Both the position numbers and the translations under genes were made by a program. From an uncultured Nitrosomonadales bacterium (GTDB taxonomy: Bacteria; Pseudomonadota; Gammaproteobacteria; Burkholderiales; Gallionellaceae), in NCBI GenBank assembly GCA_903858965.1, contig CAIOKY010000070.1, positions 1 through 45,161 on the forward strand: DNA of 45,161 nucleotides. Direction: 5' to 3'. Every line of letters begins with the position of its first letter. Within the stretch, counting starts at the first letter, position 1. The notes under the pieces were generated by a model. The model was not told the origin of the DNA. It searched no databases and saw nothing but the letters and a program-made list of their open reading frames with translations. Positions 19,179 through 27,055 of this stretch are shown piece by piece.

Positions 19179-19496
19179 ATGGATGCAACTGAGAATCGAG
19201 CCGAAATATTCCGCGCCAAGTTGAATCTGGAAACGGCGCAAATCGCTTGGAAGGATTTGCAGCGTTTCTTTGCAAGTGGCGTGGTATTGATAATTTCCCC
19301 CGATCTCGATCTGGTCGAAGTTGCTTTCCAGATGTCAGAGGACAACATCACGCAAATCCAGCAATGGGCGGAAGCCGGCAAGTTCGGCAAGGTGACGGAC
19401 GCGCAGGCAGCAGCATGGTTTGAGTCAGACACACAAGTGTGGGCAGTGGTAGTCAGCCCATGGGTATTGGTGCAGCAGGCGCGGCAGCTTCAGTAA
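19179..19496 (+). CDS. DUF2288 family protein
   Basis: The 105-residue product starts MDATENRAEIFRAKLNLETA and continues with IAWKDLQRFFASGVVLIIS and LDLVEVAFQMSEDN, the pattern of DUF2288, a small cytosolic family of unknown function in proteobacteria. The ATG is one base after the pyrC stop, so it is co-translated with pyrC. No catalytic motif is evident. Confidence 0.8.
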   Translation: MDATENRAEIFRAKLNLETAQIAWKDLQRFFASGVVLIISPDLDLVEVAFQMSEDNITQIQQWAEAGKFGKVTDAQAAAWFESDTQVWAVVVSPWVLVQQARQLQ

Positions 19497-19517
19497 AATA
19501 TCGATTGGGGGGTGTCA

Positions 19518-19952
19518 ATGTTGTCCGCAAATAGCTGGTTCTACTGGGCACTGCTCTCCGCAGTGTTTGCCGCGATGACGGCCATTTTTGCCAAGATCGG
19601 CCTGGAGGGCATAGACTCGGATTACGCCACGCTGATACGCACCTTCGTGATCATGCTGGTGCTGGCTGGTTTTGTGTATTCCACCGGCAAGTGGGGCGAT
19701 CCCTTCGCACTCAGTCCAAGAACCTGGCTGTTCCTGTCACTATCCGGGCTGGCGACAGGCGCATCCTGGGTCTGCTACTTCCGTGCGCTGCAGTCGGGCG
19801 AAGCTTCCAAGGTCGCGCCGGTGGACAAGTTCAGCCTGGTGCTGGTCGCGATTTTTGCCGTCATCTTCCTGAACGAGCGACCCAGCTTGCGCGAATGGAC
19901 CGGGATCGCAATGGTTGGTGCAGGCGTTGTGATCCTGAGCCTCAAGCGATAA
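19518..19952 (+). CDS. EamA-type small multidrug/metabolite transporter, half-size
   Basis: The 144-residue product has five predicted membrane segments and a single EamA domain (FAAMTAIFAKIGLEGIDSDY, ASWVCYFRALQSGEASKVAP, LNERPSLREWTGIAMVGAGV). Full EamA exporters have two such repeats; this half-size type probably works as a dimer. ATG 19518 is favoured over GTG 19512 because the G-run before it gives a 5-base spacing. It lies 21 bases after the DUF2288 gene and is convergent with the polyphosphate gene. Substrate unknown. Confidence 0.82.
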   Translation: MLSANSWFYWALLSAVFAAMTAIFAKIGLEGIDSDYATLIRTFVIMLVLAGFVYSTGKWGDPFALSPRTWLFLSLSGLATGASWVCYFRALQSGEASKVAPVDKFSLVLVAIFAVIFLNERPSLREWTGIAMVGAGVVILSLKR

Positions 19953-19972
19953 CTTTTAACTTGGTGTAAATA

Positions 19973-21460
19973 CTACTTGCCATTTTTCATCGCTGCTTCG
20001 ATTTGTTGACATAACGTTTTCAGAATCTTTATCCGTGCGAAGTTCTTGTCGTTGGCTTCCACCAGTGTCCACGGTGCGATCTCGGTGCTGGTGCGGTCTA
20101 CCATGTCGCATACGGCCGGTTCGTACTCGTTCCATTTCTTGCGGTTGCGCCAGTCTTCTTCGGTGATCTTGAAGCGTTTGAAGCCTGTCTTTTCGCGTTC
20201 CCTGAAGCGGCGCAACTGTTCGTCCTTGGTGATGGTCAGCCAAAATTTCACCAGCACGGTGTTGTGCCTGACCAGCTGTTCCTCGAAGTCGTTGATCTCG
20301 CTGTAGGCACGCATCCAGTCAGCTTCGGAACAGAATTTCTCGACGCGCTCAACCAGCACCCGCCCGTACCACGAGCGGTCGAAGATCGTCACGCGCCCGG
20401 TACGCGGTATGTGGCGCCAGAAGCGCCACAGATATGGCTGGGCGCGCTCTTCCTCGGTGGGTGCTGCGACCGGGATGATGCGGTAGTGACGCGCATCCAG
20501 TGCGCCGGTGATACGGCGTATCGCGCCGCCCTTGCCCGCCGCATCCGAGCCTTCGAACACGGCAATGACGGACAGGTTGTGAAAGCGTTCGTCGCGGGTG
20601 AGCAGATTGAGCTTGCCCTGATATTTTTCCAATTCGGCATCGAACTTCTTTTTGGCGATTTTCTGCGCCATGTCGAGTTTGTCGAACACGTTCAGGCTAT
20701 CGAGGGGTGCTTGCAGCGGCGGAACATTGGCGGGTGCGGTCCGGGCCGGATGTTTCAGTCGTTTGCGCAACGCTTCCAGCAAAATCTTGCCTGTAGTCAG
20801 ATTACGGTAGCGTGCGTCCGCGCCCTCAACCACGATCCATGGGGCTTCCGCGGTGCTGGTGGCGCGCAGTGCGTGCTCGGAGACCTTGCGGAATTTGTCG
20901 TATAGTTTGAAACGTTCCCAGTCCAGATTAGTGACACGCCAACGCGTCTTGGGGTCTTTCTCCAGATTCTTGAGCCGTTTGCGTTGAGCCTCCTTGGAGA
21001 GGTGAAACCAGAACTTGATGATCAGCGCACCTTCGTTGGTGAGCATGGTTTCGAAGCGATTGATCTCGTCTATGCTCTGGTTCAATTCGGCAGCTTTGGT
21101 TTTGCCCATGACTCGAAGCACAATCGGCGAGGTGTACCACGAGCCGAAAAACACGCCAATCCTGCCCTTGGGCGGCAAAGCGCGCCAATACCGCCACATG
21201 TGCGGTCGTTCGCGTTCTTCATCCGATTTTTCACCCATCGCATACGCCTGGATGTGACGCGGATCCATCCACGCATTGAGCAGGTTGACCGTCTCGCCCT
21301 TGCCCGCGCCGTCCACGCCGCCGATTAAAATGATGACCGGGAATTTGGCCTTCTGCGCCAGATCAAATTGCGCGTTGAGCAAATCCTCGCGCAGTTTGGG
21401 GACTTCCGCATCGTAAATGGCTTTGTCGATCTTGTGCCCGAGTTCTGCGGATTCAAACAT
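19973..21460 (-). CDS. pap: Polyphosphate:AMP phosphotransferase (two-domain PPK2, class II)
   Basis: The 495-residue product has two PPK2 domains in tandem, each with a Walker A motif (IGGVDGAGKGET and FEGSDAAGKGGA) and a lid/Walker B region (e.g. IFDRSWYGRVLVERVE). Duplicated PPK2 proteins of this length are class II enzymes that phosphorylate AMP to ADP with polyphosphate. In the first domain the lid reads VFFGSWYTSPIV in place of DRSWY, so only the C-terminal domain looks catalytic, as is usual. ATG 21460 has AAAGGA 6 bases upstream; the longer frame runs into sixA. It is 25 bases downstream of sixA, same strand. Confidence 0.92.
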   Translation of the reverse strand: MFESAELGHKIDKAIYDAEVPKLREDLLNAQFDLAQKAKFPVIILIGGVDGAGKGETVNLLNAWMDPRHIQAYAMGEKSDEERERPHMWRYWRALPPKGRIGVFFGSWYTSPIVLRVMGKTKAAELNQSIDEINRFETMLTNEGALIIKFWFHLSKEAQRKRLKNLEKDPKTRWRVTNLDWERFKLYDKFRKVSEHALRATSTAEAPWIVVEGADARYRNLTTGKILLEALRKRLKHPARTAPANVPPLQAPLDSLNVFDKLDMAQKIAKKKFDAELEKYQGKLNLLTRDERFHNLSVIAVFEGSDAAGKGGAIRRITGALDARHYRIIPVAAPTEEERAQPYLWRFWRHIPRTGRVTIFDRSWYGRVLVERVEKFCSEADWMRAYSEINDFEEQLVRHNTVLVKFWLTITKDEQLRRFREREKTGFKRFKITEEDWRNRKKWNEYEPAVCDMVDRTSTEIAPWTLVEANDKNFARIKILKTLCQQIEAAMKNGK

Positions 21461-21485
21461 GATATTTCCTTTGCTTAATGAGCGG

Positions 21486-21932
21486 CTACAAAAAATCCGG
21501 CGTAATGACCAGACGCAGAGTGGTTTGTGATGAGCCATCGCGTTGGCTGAACCACCATATCGCGCCCTTCCTGATGCTTAATGTTGCACCCGCACTGCCG
21601 AGCAATTGTGCCGCGACTTCGCCCAAAGTTGGCTGGTGTCCGACGACGATGACCGTGCCACCGCCATCGGGCCAGCGTGCTGCATGAAGCACGGCTTCCG
21701 CAGACGCACCGGGTGCGATGGTGGGGGCCAGTGTGAAATGACCGGTGAGGGCGGCAACGGTCTGCTGGGTACGGGTCGCCGGGCTGACCAGGATGCGGTG
21801 ATCATCAGGCAAATGCTGGTGCAGGAATGCAGCTACCTTTGCCGCCTGTCTGATCCCTTTTGCGGTAAGTTCGCGGGCATGATCGGGGATGCCGTCTTCC
21901 GCCTCAGCGTGCCGCCACAGAATCAAATCCAT
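21486..21932 (-). CDS. sixA: SixA, phosphohistidine phosphatase
   Basis: The 148-residue product is a minimal histidine phosphatase: catalytic LILWRHAEAE (R7, H8) and VIVVGHQPTLGEVA, with SPATRTQQTV in between. E. coli SixA removes phosphate from the PTS protein NPr; other targets are likely where PTS is reduced. GGGAG lies 5 bases before the ATG. It heads the sixA-pap pair and is divergent from the basic protein at 22014. Confidence 0.9.
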   Translation of the reverse strand: MDLILWRHAEAEDGIPDHARELTAKGIRQAAKVAAFLHQHLPDDHRILVSPATRTQQTVAALTGHFTLAPTIAPGASAEAVLHAARWPDGGGTVIVVGHQPTLGEVAAQLLGSAGATLSIRKGAIWWFSQRDGSSQTTLRLVITPDFL

Positions 21933-21967
21933 TGTCGCTCCCGAATATTACATTTTATTTCTTAAAA

Positions 21968-21990
21968 TATACCGTATACACTGTTTATAC
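21968..21990. repeat. Three direct TATAC repeats upstream of the H1-like gene
   Basis: TATAC occurs at 21968-21972, 21975-21979 and 21986-21990, spaced by 7 and 11 bases, in the 81-base gap between divergent sixA and the H1-like gene. The region also supplies AT-rich -10-like sequence for either direction. Binding sites for the ribbon-helix-helix-like protein encoded next door are possible. Confidence 0.3.
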
Positions 21991-22013
21991 CACTCTAATA
22001 CGAAGGGAATGAT

Positions 22014-22370
22014 ATGACAACCAAAAAGACTGCTGTGACGGCGGCAAAAAAAACACCAGTGAAAAAATCTTCCGCTCCGGTGAAGTCGTCCGCAAAGCCA
22101 GCGGCAAAGGCCGTACGGAAACCAGTGGCGAAAAAAATCAAAAAAGTGCAGAAGATAAAAGTAGTGCGCGACAGTTTCACGATGCCGCAAAGTGAATATC
22201 AGAAAATTGCCGAGATCAAGGCTGCTTGCCTGAAGGCAAAGATGCACGTGAAGAAGAGCGAAGTATTGCGAGCCGGGCTTAAACTGCTGGCTGAATTGAA
22301 TGCTGGGAAGCTAAAGCTTGTTTTGAGCGGCCTTGAAAAGATCAAGACGGGCCGCCCGAAAAAACACTAG
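22014..22370 (+). CDS. Lysine-rich histone H1-like protein with a C-terminal AT-hook-like motif
   Basis: The 118-residue product has a Lys/Ala/Pro-rich tail (about residues 1-48, AAKKTPVKKS, KPAAKAVRKPVAKK) like bacterial H1 homologues, then a compact helical part (VVRDSFTMPQSEYQKIAEIK and KKSEVLRAGLKLLAELNAG) that resembles a ribbon-helix-helix repressor core, and ends KTGRPKKH, an AT-hook-like GRP core. It is likely a nucleoid or DNA-binding protein; its function is not established. GAAGGG lies 6 bases before the ATG. It is alone in its transcript and convergent with the barrel gene. Confidence 0.72.
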   Translation: MTTKKTAVTAAKKTPVKKSSAPVKSSAKPAAKAVRKPVAKKIKKVQKIKVVRDSFTMPQSEYQKIAEIKAACLKAKMHVKKSEVLRAGLKLLAELNAGKLKLVLSGLEKIKTGRPKKH

Positions 22371-22418
22371 TCAGTTTTCGCCGAGTGCAGAAATCAACGC
22401 CGGCAAGGTGATGCGTGC

Positions 22419-23177
22419 TCAGAACTCGTATTCGACCTGCATCCTGAAAGTGTGATTGGGCGCTGCATTGCTTGTTCCAAACAGCCATGCGGCGTTGTAC
22501 CGGATGGCTTGCCGGTTACCCAACTTTAACTTGCCGAAGACGGCCGGGCCGGAGCGATGGCTTTGGTCCATCTGATCGTCCCAGTCGTTCCATTTTCCCA
22601 TGTCCCCCATGCCCTGAAAGCCGAATTCCAATGTAGGTTGCCAGCGGTATTTTGCTTGCCACTGATAACTGAAATTGGTGCTGTATGGTACGCCGCTGCC
22701 ATCAGATGCTCCGAATGCGCGTTCAAAGAGTAGATTGCCGTTCAATTGAAGTTTGCCGAATTCGGTCTGGAACAATGGGCCGAACTTGAATTCCCACGGT
22801 GTGTTTGTACTTAATGGTGCTTCCAGTTCGGTGATGAGCCCGTAATCAACCGGGTATTTACCGGTGTCGGTGAGCTGGAATTTATTTTCCCATTCGGCAA
22901 TATTGGAGTCATTGCTCCCGCTCCGTTCCTGTTTCAAGTACACCTCGGTGAACCAGTATTCCGTTGCACCATAACCGAAACCGAGGCTCGTCCCGCTTGA
23001 AGTGCCAACGCCAGCTTGAGGCGTATTTGTACCGAACTTGAAATCGATCTCACGTTCACCGTATTCGACATCTGGTGTATAGACATAATCGGCAGCACCG
23101 GCAAAAGCATTTTGGGCACAGCTGATTCCAAGGAACAGAACGCTCAAGGAAAATGAATATCGCAGAGATTTTTTCAT
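22419..23177 (-). CDS. Outer-membrane beta-barrel protein of the iron operon
   Basis: The 252-residue product has a signal peptide (MKKSLRYSFSLSVLFLG to AFAG), then amphipathic strands rich in aromatic residues (YGATEYWFTEVYLKQE, PWEFKFGPLFQTEFGKL, TFRMQVEYEF) and ends in Phe, the usual sorting signal of outer-membrane barrels. It is 7 bases after the FTR1 permease and is in the same operon as the cupredoxin. The role is not known; passage or sensing of metal at the outer membrane is inferred from context. There is no TonB box or plug domain. Confidence 0.75.
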   Translation of the reverse strand: MKKSLRYSFSLSVLFLGISCAQNAFAGAADYVYTPDVEYGEREIDFKFGTNTPQAGVGTSSGTSLGFGYGATEYWFTEVYLKQERSGSNDSNIAEWENKFQLTDTGKYPVDYGLITELEAPLSTNTPWEFKFGPLFQTEFGKLQLNGNLLFERAFGASDGSGVPYSTNFSYQWQAKYRWQPTLEFGFQGMGDMGKWNDWDDQMDQSHRSGPAVFGKLKLGNRQAIRYNAAWLFGTSNAAPNHTFRMQVEYEF

Positions 23178-23184
23178 GGGCAGG

Positions 23185-24021
23185 TTATTTACTATCGTGA
23201 TTTTTCATCGCGGTCTGGCGCGGACGGCCAACCAGTTTCATGCCGGTGTAGATGACGACCAGTGCAACAAGGTAGAAAACGATCTGCATCCCTGCCGGGC
23301 GCGAGTCATAGCCAACCAGACTATGCAACAACATGCCGGGCAGCCCATTCTCCGGCAGGACCGTTGATGTATCCCATAGCGGCGAGGCGAGGCTGGGCAG
23401 CAGGTCGGCCTGGATCAAAAAGTGCGCAGCCTGCGAAGCCATACCGGCTGCCAGCAGTAGCACGAGGATCCCGGTTGCGGTAAAGAACCAGCGCATCGGC
23501 ACACGGGCCAGCCCGGCGTAAAGTGTATATCCGACGGCGACACCCAGCAGTGTGCCGATGAGGCCACCGAGCAACATCGAAGATTGTCCGCCGTCATTTG
23601 AGGCTGCGATACCATAAAGGAACAACACGGTTTCAGATCCTTCCCTGAGCACCGCGAGTCCAACAATGACCAGCAGTACCGAGCACTCGCTGGTTCCATC
23701 AGTGATATTTTTCCCCACCGATTTTGCGTTCTTGGCCAGCGCGGCGCCGTGCGACGACATCCAGATGTTGTGCCATGCCAGCATCAGCACCGCGATGCCC
23801 AACACGATGGCATTGAATATTTCCTGGCCTATGCCGTTTGCCAGTGATCCGATCACATCGGTAAAGGTGGCGACTAGCCCGGAACCGGCCAATCCGGCCA
23901 GCAATCCTGCGAACAGCCAGCGTCTGCTGTTGGGCACGCTGCGCGTTGCGGCAGCGAGTATCCCAATGATGATGGATGCTTCCAGTACTTCCCGAAATAC
24001 AATGATGGCGGTTCCGAACAT
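23185..24021 (-). CDS. FTR1-family iron permease
   Basis: The 278-residue product has seven predicted membrane segments and the two REXXE iron-binding motifs of the FTR1/EfeU family (IIVFREVLEASIIIG near the N-terminus and LAVLREGSETVLFL near the middle). These permeases move oxidised ferrous iron across the inner membrane, usually with a periplasmic cupredoxin partner (EfeO, FtrB). AGGAG lies 7 bases before ATG at 24021. It is the second gene of the cupredoxin-FTR1-barrel operon next to fur. No EfeB peroxidase or FtrD ferredoxin is present. Confidence 0.92.
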   Translation of the reverse strand: MFGTAIIVFREVLEASIIIGILAAATRSVPNSRRWLFAGLLAGLAGSGLVATFTDVIGSLANGIGQEIFNAIVLGIAVLMLAWHNIWMSSHGAALAKNAKSVGKNITDGTSECSVLLVIVGLAVLREGSETVLFLYGIAASNDGGQSSMLLGGLIGTLLGVAVGYTLYAGLARVPMRWFFTATGILVLLLAAGMASQAAHFLIQADLLPSLASPLWDTSTVLPENGLPGMLLHSLVGYDSRPAGMQIVFYLVALVVIYTGMKLVGRPRQTAMKNHDSK

Positions 24022-24047
24022 GATGTTCTCCTGATTATCTTGTTGAC

Positions 24048-24365
24048 CTATTGGGCGACGATGGTGCCTTGGGCGGTGGTATCGTGGAATTCGCCGGTGA
24101 ACGTATAGCGTCCCGGGGCGAGCGGACCGATATAAATTGTGGCCGTGCTATGTCCGGCAATCACTTTTTCCCGGTTTAGCGGATGGCTGTCGAATTCCTC
24201 GGGTGTAGCGTCCTGGTTCTCGACCGTGAGCTTGATTTTCGTGCCAGATGGAATCGTGAATTCGGCCGGCTGGAAGCGATGATCATTGATGACCAGCTTG
24301 AAGTCGGCATCTGCCGCGTGAGCAGTAAACGGCAGCAGCAAAGTGATATATAGCAAGTGTTTCAT
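24048..24365 (-). CDS. Periplasmic cupredoxin-fold protein of the FTR1 operon
   Basis: The 105-residue product has a signal peptide (MKHLLYITLLLPFTAHAADA) and a cupredoxin_1 domain (FQPAEFTIPSGTKIKLTVEN, PLAPGRYTFTGEFHDTTAQG). It resembles the cupredoxin domain of EfeO/FtrB. The type-1 copper cysteine is absent; candidate metal ligands are Glu/His/Asp in EEFDSHPL and EFHD, so copper or iron binding through another site is possible. It starts the operon with FTR1 26 bases downstream and has a Fur box just upstream. Confidence 0.85.
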   Translation of the reverse strand: MKHLLYITLLLPFTAHAADADFKLVINDHRFQPAEFTIPSGTKIKLTVENQDATPEEFDSHPLNREKVIAGHSTATIYIGPLAPGRYTFTGEFHDTTAQGTIVAQ

Positions 24366-24387
24366 GACAATACCCAGAGTGATTTTT

Positions 24388-24406
24388 GCGAATGATAATC
24401 GTTCTC
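24388..24406. promoter_or_regulatory. Fur box between the iron operon and fur
   Basis: The 19 bases GCGAATGATAATCGTTCTC match the Fur consensus (GATAATGATAATCATTATC) at 15 of 19 positions by direct comparison. It lies 23 bases before the cupredoxin ATG (minus) and 60 before the fur ATG (plus), so one Fur site could repress both divergent units under iron sufficiency. Confidence 0.75.
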
Positions 24407-24465
24407 ATTTGCATTTGCAACAACTTTCTGCGAGAATGTTTCAGGAAATTTTGGAGGGGAGCGGT

Positions 24466-24912
24466 ATGCATCAGCCCGGACACCTTAAGAATGCAGGTCT
24501 GAAATCCACCTTGCCACGGCTCAAGGTGCTTGAGTTGCTCGAGAATGTCGAAGGCCTGCACCTGACCGCCGAAGCCATCCACCGAAAGCTGCTTGATGCG
24601 GGAGAAGAGATTGGGCTGGCCACCGTATATCGCGCCCTTACCCAGTTCGAGGCGGCGGGGCTTGTCACCCGGCATCACTTCGAGGGCGGCCAGGCTGTTT
24701 TTGAGCTGGAACGAGGCACGCATCACGATCACATCGTTTGTGTACATTGCGGGCGCGTCGAAGAATTTATCGACAATGTAATCGAAAAACGGCAACGCTC
24801 CATCGCCGAACAACACGGCTTCACACTGCGTGACCATAGCATGACGTTGTATGGCGAGTGCAACGGGCCTGACTGCCCCGGGCAAAAGAAGCTAAAACCG
24901 GCAGCCAAGTAA
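24466..24912 (+). CDS. fur: Fur, ferric uptake regulator
   Basis: Fur is the Fe(II)-dependent repressor of iron uptake. The 148-residue product has the winged helix (LPRLKVLELLENVEGLHLTA and GLATVYRALTQFEAAGLV), the regulatory His-rich region (RGTHHDHIVCVHCGRVEEF) and a structural zinc site from CVHC and CNGPDC, as in E. coli Fur. The C-terminus is Lys-rich rather than His-rich. ATG 24466 has GGAGGGG 6 bases upstream; the upstream in-frame codons cover the Fur box and are not coding. It is 4 bases before the M1 peptidase gene. Confidence 0.92.
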   Translation: MHQPGHLKNAGLKSTLPRLKVLELLENVEGLHLTAEAIHRKLLDAGEEIGLATVYRALTQFEAAGLVTRHHFEGGQAVFELERGTHHDHIVCVHCGRVEEFIDNVIEKRQRSIAEQHGFTLRDHSMTLYGECNGPDCPGQKKLKPAAK

Positions 24913-24916
24913 CAAA

Positions 24917-27043
24917 ATGCGTTTATTGATAACGCTCTTGTTGGTGTTTGTGGCTGCAACCGCCTATGCACAGGCACTGCCACATCATCAGTTAAGCGTG
25001 GTGCTCCATCCCGAACAACATGTTTTGACAGTTGAAGACCGCGTAACCCTGCCATCCGGCGCGGCACGCACACAACTCTTTGTGCTGCACAAGGGGCTGC
25101 ATCCCGCATCGCCGGACGCAAGAATTATTGCCGTGGCCGCAACACCCGATCCACAAGGAGCGCCGGACAATTGGCTGCAGCAATATACCGTCACGTTGCC
25201 GCCCGGCAGCGACAGCTTCACGCTTACTTATGACGGCGAAATATTCCATCCGCCACAGCAGGATGTGCGCGAAGCCCGGACTTTCGAAAGTACGCCGGGC
25301 ATCATCGCTGCAGAAGGAGTTGTACTCACCGGCGATAGTGGCTGGTATCCGCGCTTCGGTGATGGCATGCTAACGTTTGCTCTCGATATTGATCTTCCAA
25401 AGGGCTGGCATGCGATCAGCCAGGGCAAGCGTGCGGATGCCAGCGTTACTCATGTTGATTGGCAAGAAGGCCAACCGCAAAACGAAATATACCTGATTGC
25501 TGCACCATTCACGGAATATGCGCGCATTGATGCGGGCATTGAGGACTTGGTCTATCTGCGCAAAGACGATACAGAGTTGGCGCAACTCTATCTGGAAGCC
25601 ACGGCGAGATATATTCCGATGTATCAGCGTCTCATCGGACCTTACCCCTATGCCAAATTCGCACTGGTCGAAAATTTCTGGGAAACCGGTTACGGCATGC
25701 CGTCGTTCACCCTGCTGGGCAGCCAGGTGATCCGCCTGCCATTCATCGCTGCCACCTCCTATCCGCATGAGATCCTGCACAACTGGTGGGGAAACGGTGT
25801 GTACGTAGATTACGGCGGCGGCAATTGGTCGGAAGGTCTTACCGCATATTTGGCCGACCACCTGTTGCAAGAACAAAAAGGCAACGGCGCCGCATACCGG
25901 CGCAGCGTACTGCAGAAATATGCCGACTTCGTTTCGGCAGGCCGTGATTTTCCACTTGCACAATTTACTTCCCGTCATAGTGCGCAAAGCGAAGCAGTGG
26001 GCTACGGGAAGGCCATGATGCTGTTCCACATGTTGCGCAGAAGACTGGGTGATGATACGTTTATCCGCACGCTGCAAAGTTTTTACCGTGACTATCGCTT
26101 CAAGCGTGCCAGCTTTAATGACCTCGAAGATGCGTTCGCAAAGGCATCTGACCAGGACCTCAAGCCATTTTTTGCGCAATGGATACAACAGGCCGGTGCA
26201 CCGCAACTGCACCTGGTTTCAGCTCGAGCCCGCCGCGCTGCAACAGGGTATGAACTCAATATCGTCGTGGAGCAAACCCAGCCCGGCCCAGCCTACATGA
26301 TCGACTTGCCACTCGCCGTGACGCTGGCAGGACAGGAGGCAGCCTATTCGACCATGATCGGGTTGAAAGACAAGCATGGCGAACTGCATTTACAACTTGC
26401 CGCGCAACCATTGCGCGTCGATATTGACCCGGAGTTCGACTTGTTCCGGCGTCTGGATCGAGCGGAAATCCCGCCGGCGCTTTCACAAGTTTTCGGTGCG
26501 GAAAAATTGCTGATCGTGTTGCCGCGCAAGGCACAGGAAGTGTTGCGGGCACAATACCGCGATATCGCGGAAGCCTGGCAAAAACAGCCATCAAGGGTAA
26601 CCCTGATCAAATGGGACGACGAGATCGAACATGTACCGGACACAGGCGCCGTGTGGTTGTTCGGCTGGGAAAACAGTTTTCGCGAAAAATTCAAGGCCGC
26701 GCTTGGAAATAATGCAGCCATGTCTGACGTCGGGGTCGAGTTTGAGAACAACAAATATGACCGTACCAAACATGCGCTGGTTTTAACTGCCCATATTGGG
26801 GAAACCCCGGTTGCCTGGTTGGCTGCACCAGCTGCCTCAATGCTACCGGTACTTGCCAGAAAACTGCCCCATTACGCCACATTCAGTTATGCCGCCTTCA
26901 GCGGACCGGAACTAACCAATCTCGCCAAGGGAGTCTGGCCGGTCACCGGCTCACCACTGGGTAGAGCAGTAGAGCAGGAAGACGGCAGCACGATGAATGT
27001 ATCACGCGGTAAACTTGCAACTCGTGAAAGTCTATCAAGGTAG
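24917..27043 (+). CDS. M1-family zinc aminopeptidase-like protein, periplasmic
   Basis: The 708-residue product has a signal peptide (MRLLITLLLVFVAATAYAQA), an N-terminal beta domain, and a gluzincin site HEILHNWWGN (H284, E285, H288) with the third ligand E306 in NWSEGLTAYLAD. The usual GAMEN exopeptidase motif reads VENFWETGYGMPSF. Residues from about 510 to the end form a further domain with no family recognised. It starts 4 bases after fur, with no clear ribosome binding site, so it is likely Fur-coupled. It probably degrades periplasmic peptides; substrate unknown. Confidence 0.85.
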   Translation: MRLLITLLLVFVAATAYAQALPHHQLSVVLHPEQHVLTVEDRVTLPSGAARTQLFVLHKGLHPASPDARIIAVAATPDPQGAPDNWLQQYTVTLPPGSDSFTLTYDGEIFHPPQQDVREARTFESTPGIIAAEGVVLTGDSGWYPRFGDGMLTFALDIDLPKGWHAISQGKRADASVTHVDWQEGQPQNEIYLIAAPFTEYARIDAGIEDLVYLRKDDTELAQLYLEATARYIPMYQRLIGPYPYAKFALVENFWETGYGMPSFTLLGSQVIRLPFIAATSYPHEILHNWWGNGVYVDYGGGNWSEGLTAYLADHLLQEQKGNGAAYRRSVLQKYADFVSAGRDFPLAQFTSRHSAQSEAVGYGKAMMLFHMLRRRLGDDTFIRTLQSFYRDYRFKRASFNDLEDAFAKASDQDLKPFFAQWIQQAGAPQLHLVSARARRAATGYELNIVVEQTQPGPAYMIDLPLAVTLAGQEAAYSTMIGLKDKHGELHLQLAAQPLRVDIDPEFDLFRRLDRAEIPPALSQVFGAEKLLIVLPRKAQEVLRAQYRDIAEAWQKQPSRVTLIKWDDEIEHVPDTGAVWLFGWENSFREKFKAALGNNAAMSDVGVEFENNKYDRTKHALVLTAHIGETPVAWLAAPAASMLPVLARKLPHYATFSYAAFSGPELTNLAKGVWPVTGSPLGRAVEQEDGSTMNVSRGKLATRESLSR

Positions 27044-27055
27044 AACACAAAGCTT

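Noticed and set aside
18032-19432. 466-codon minus-strand frame opposite pyrC and DUF2288
   Set aside because: Both plus-strand genes are well conserved; the antisense product shows no domain and no start signal.
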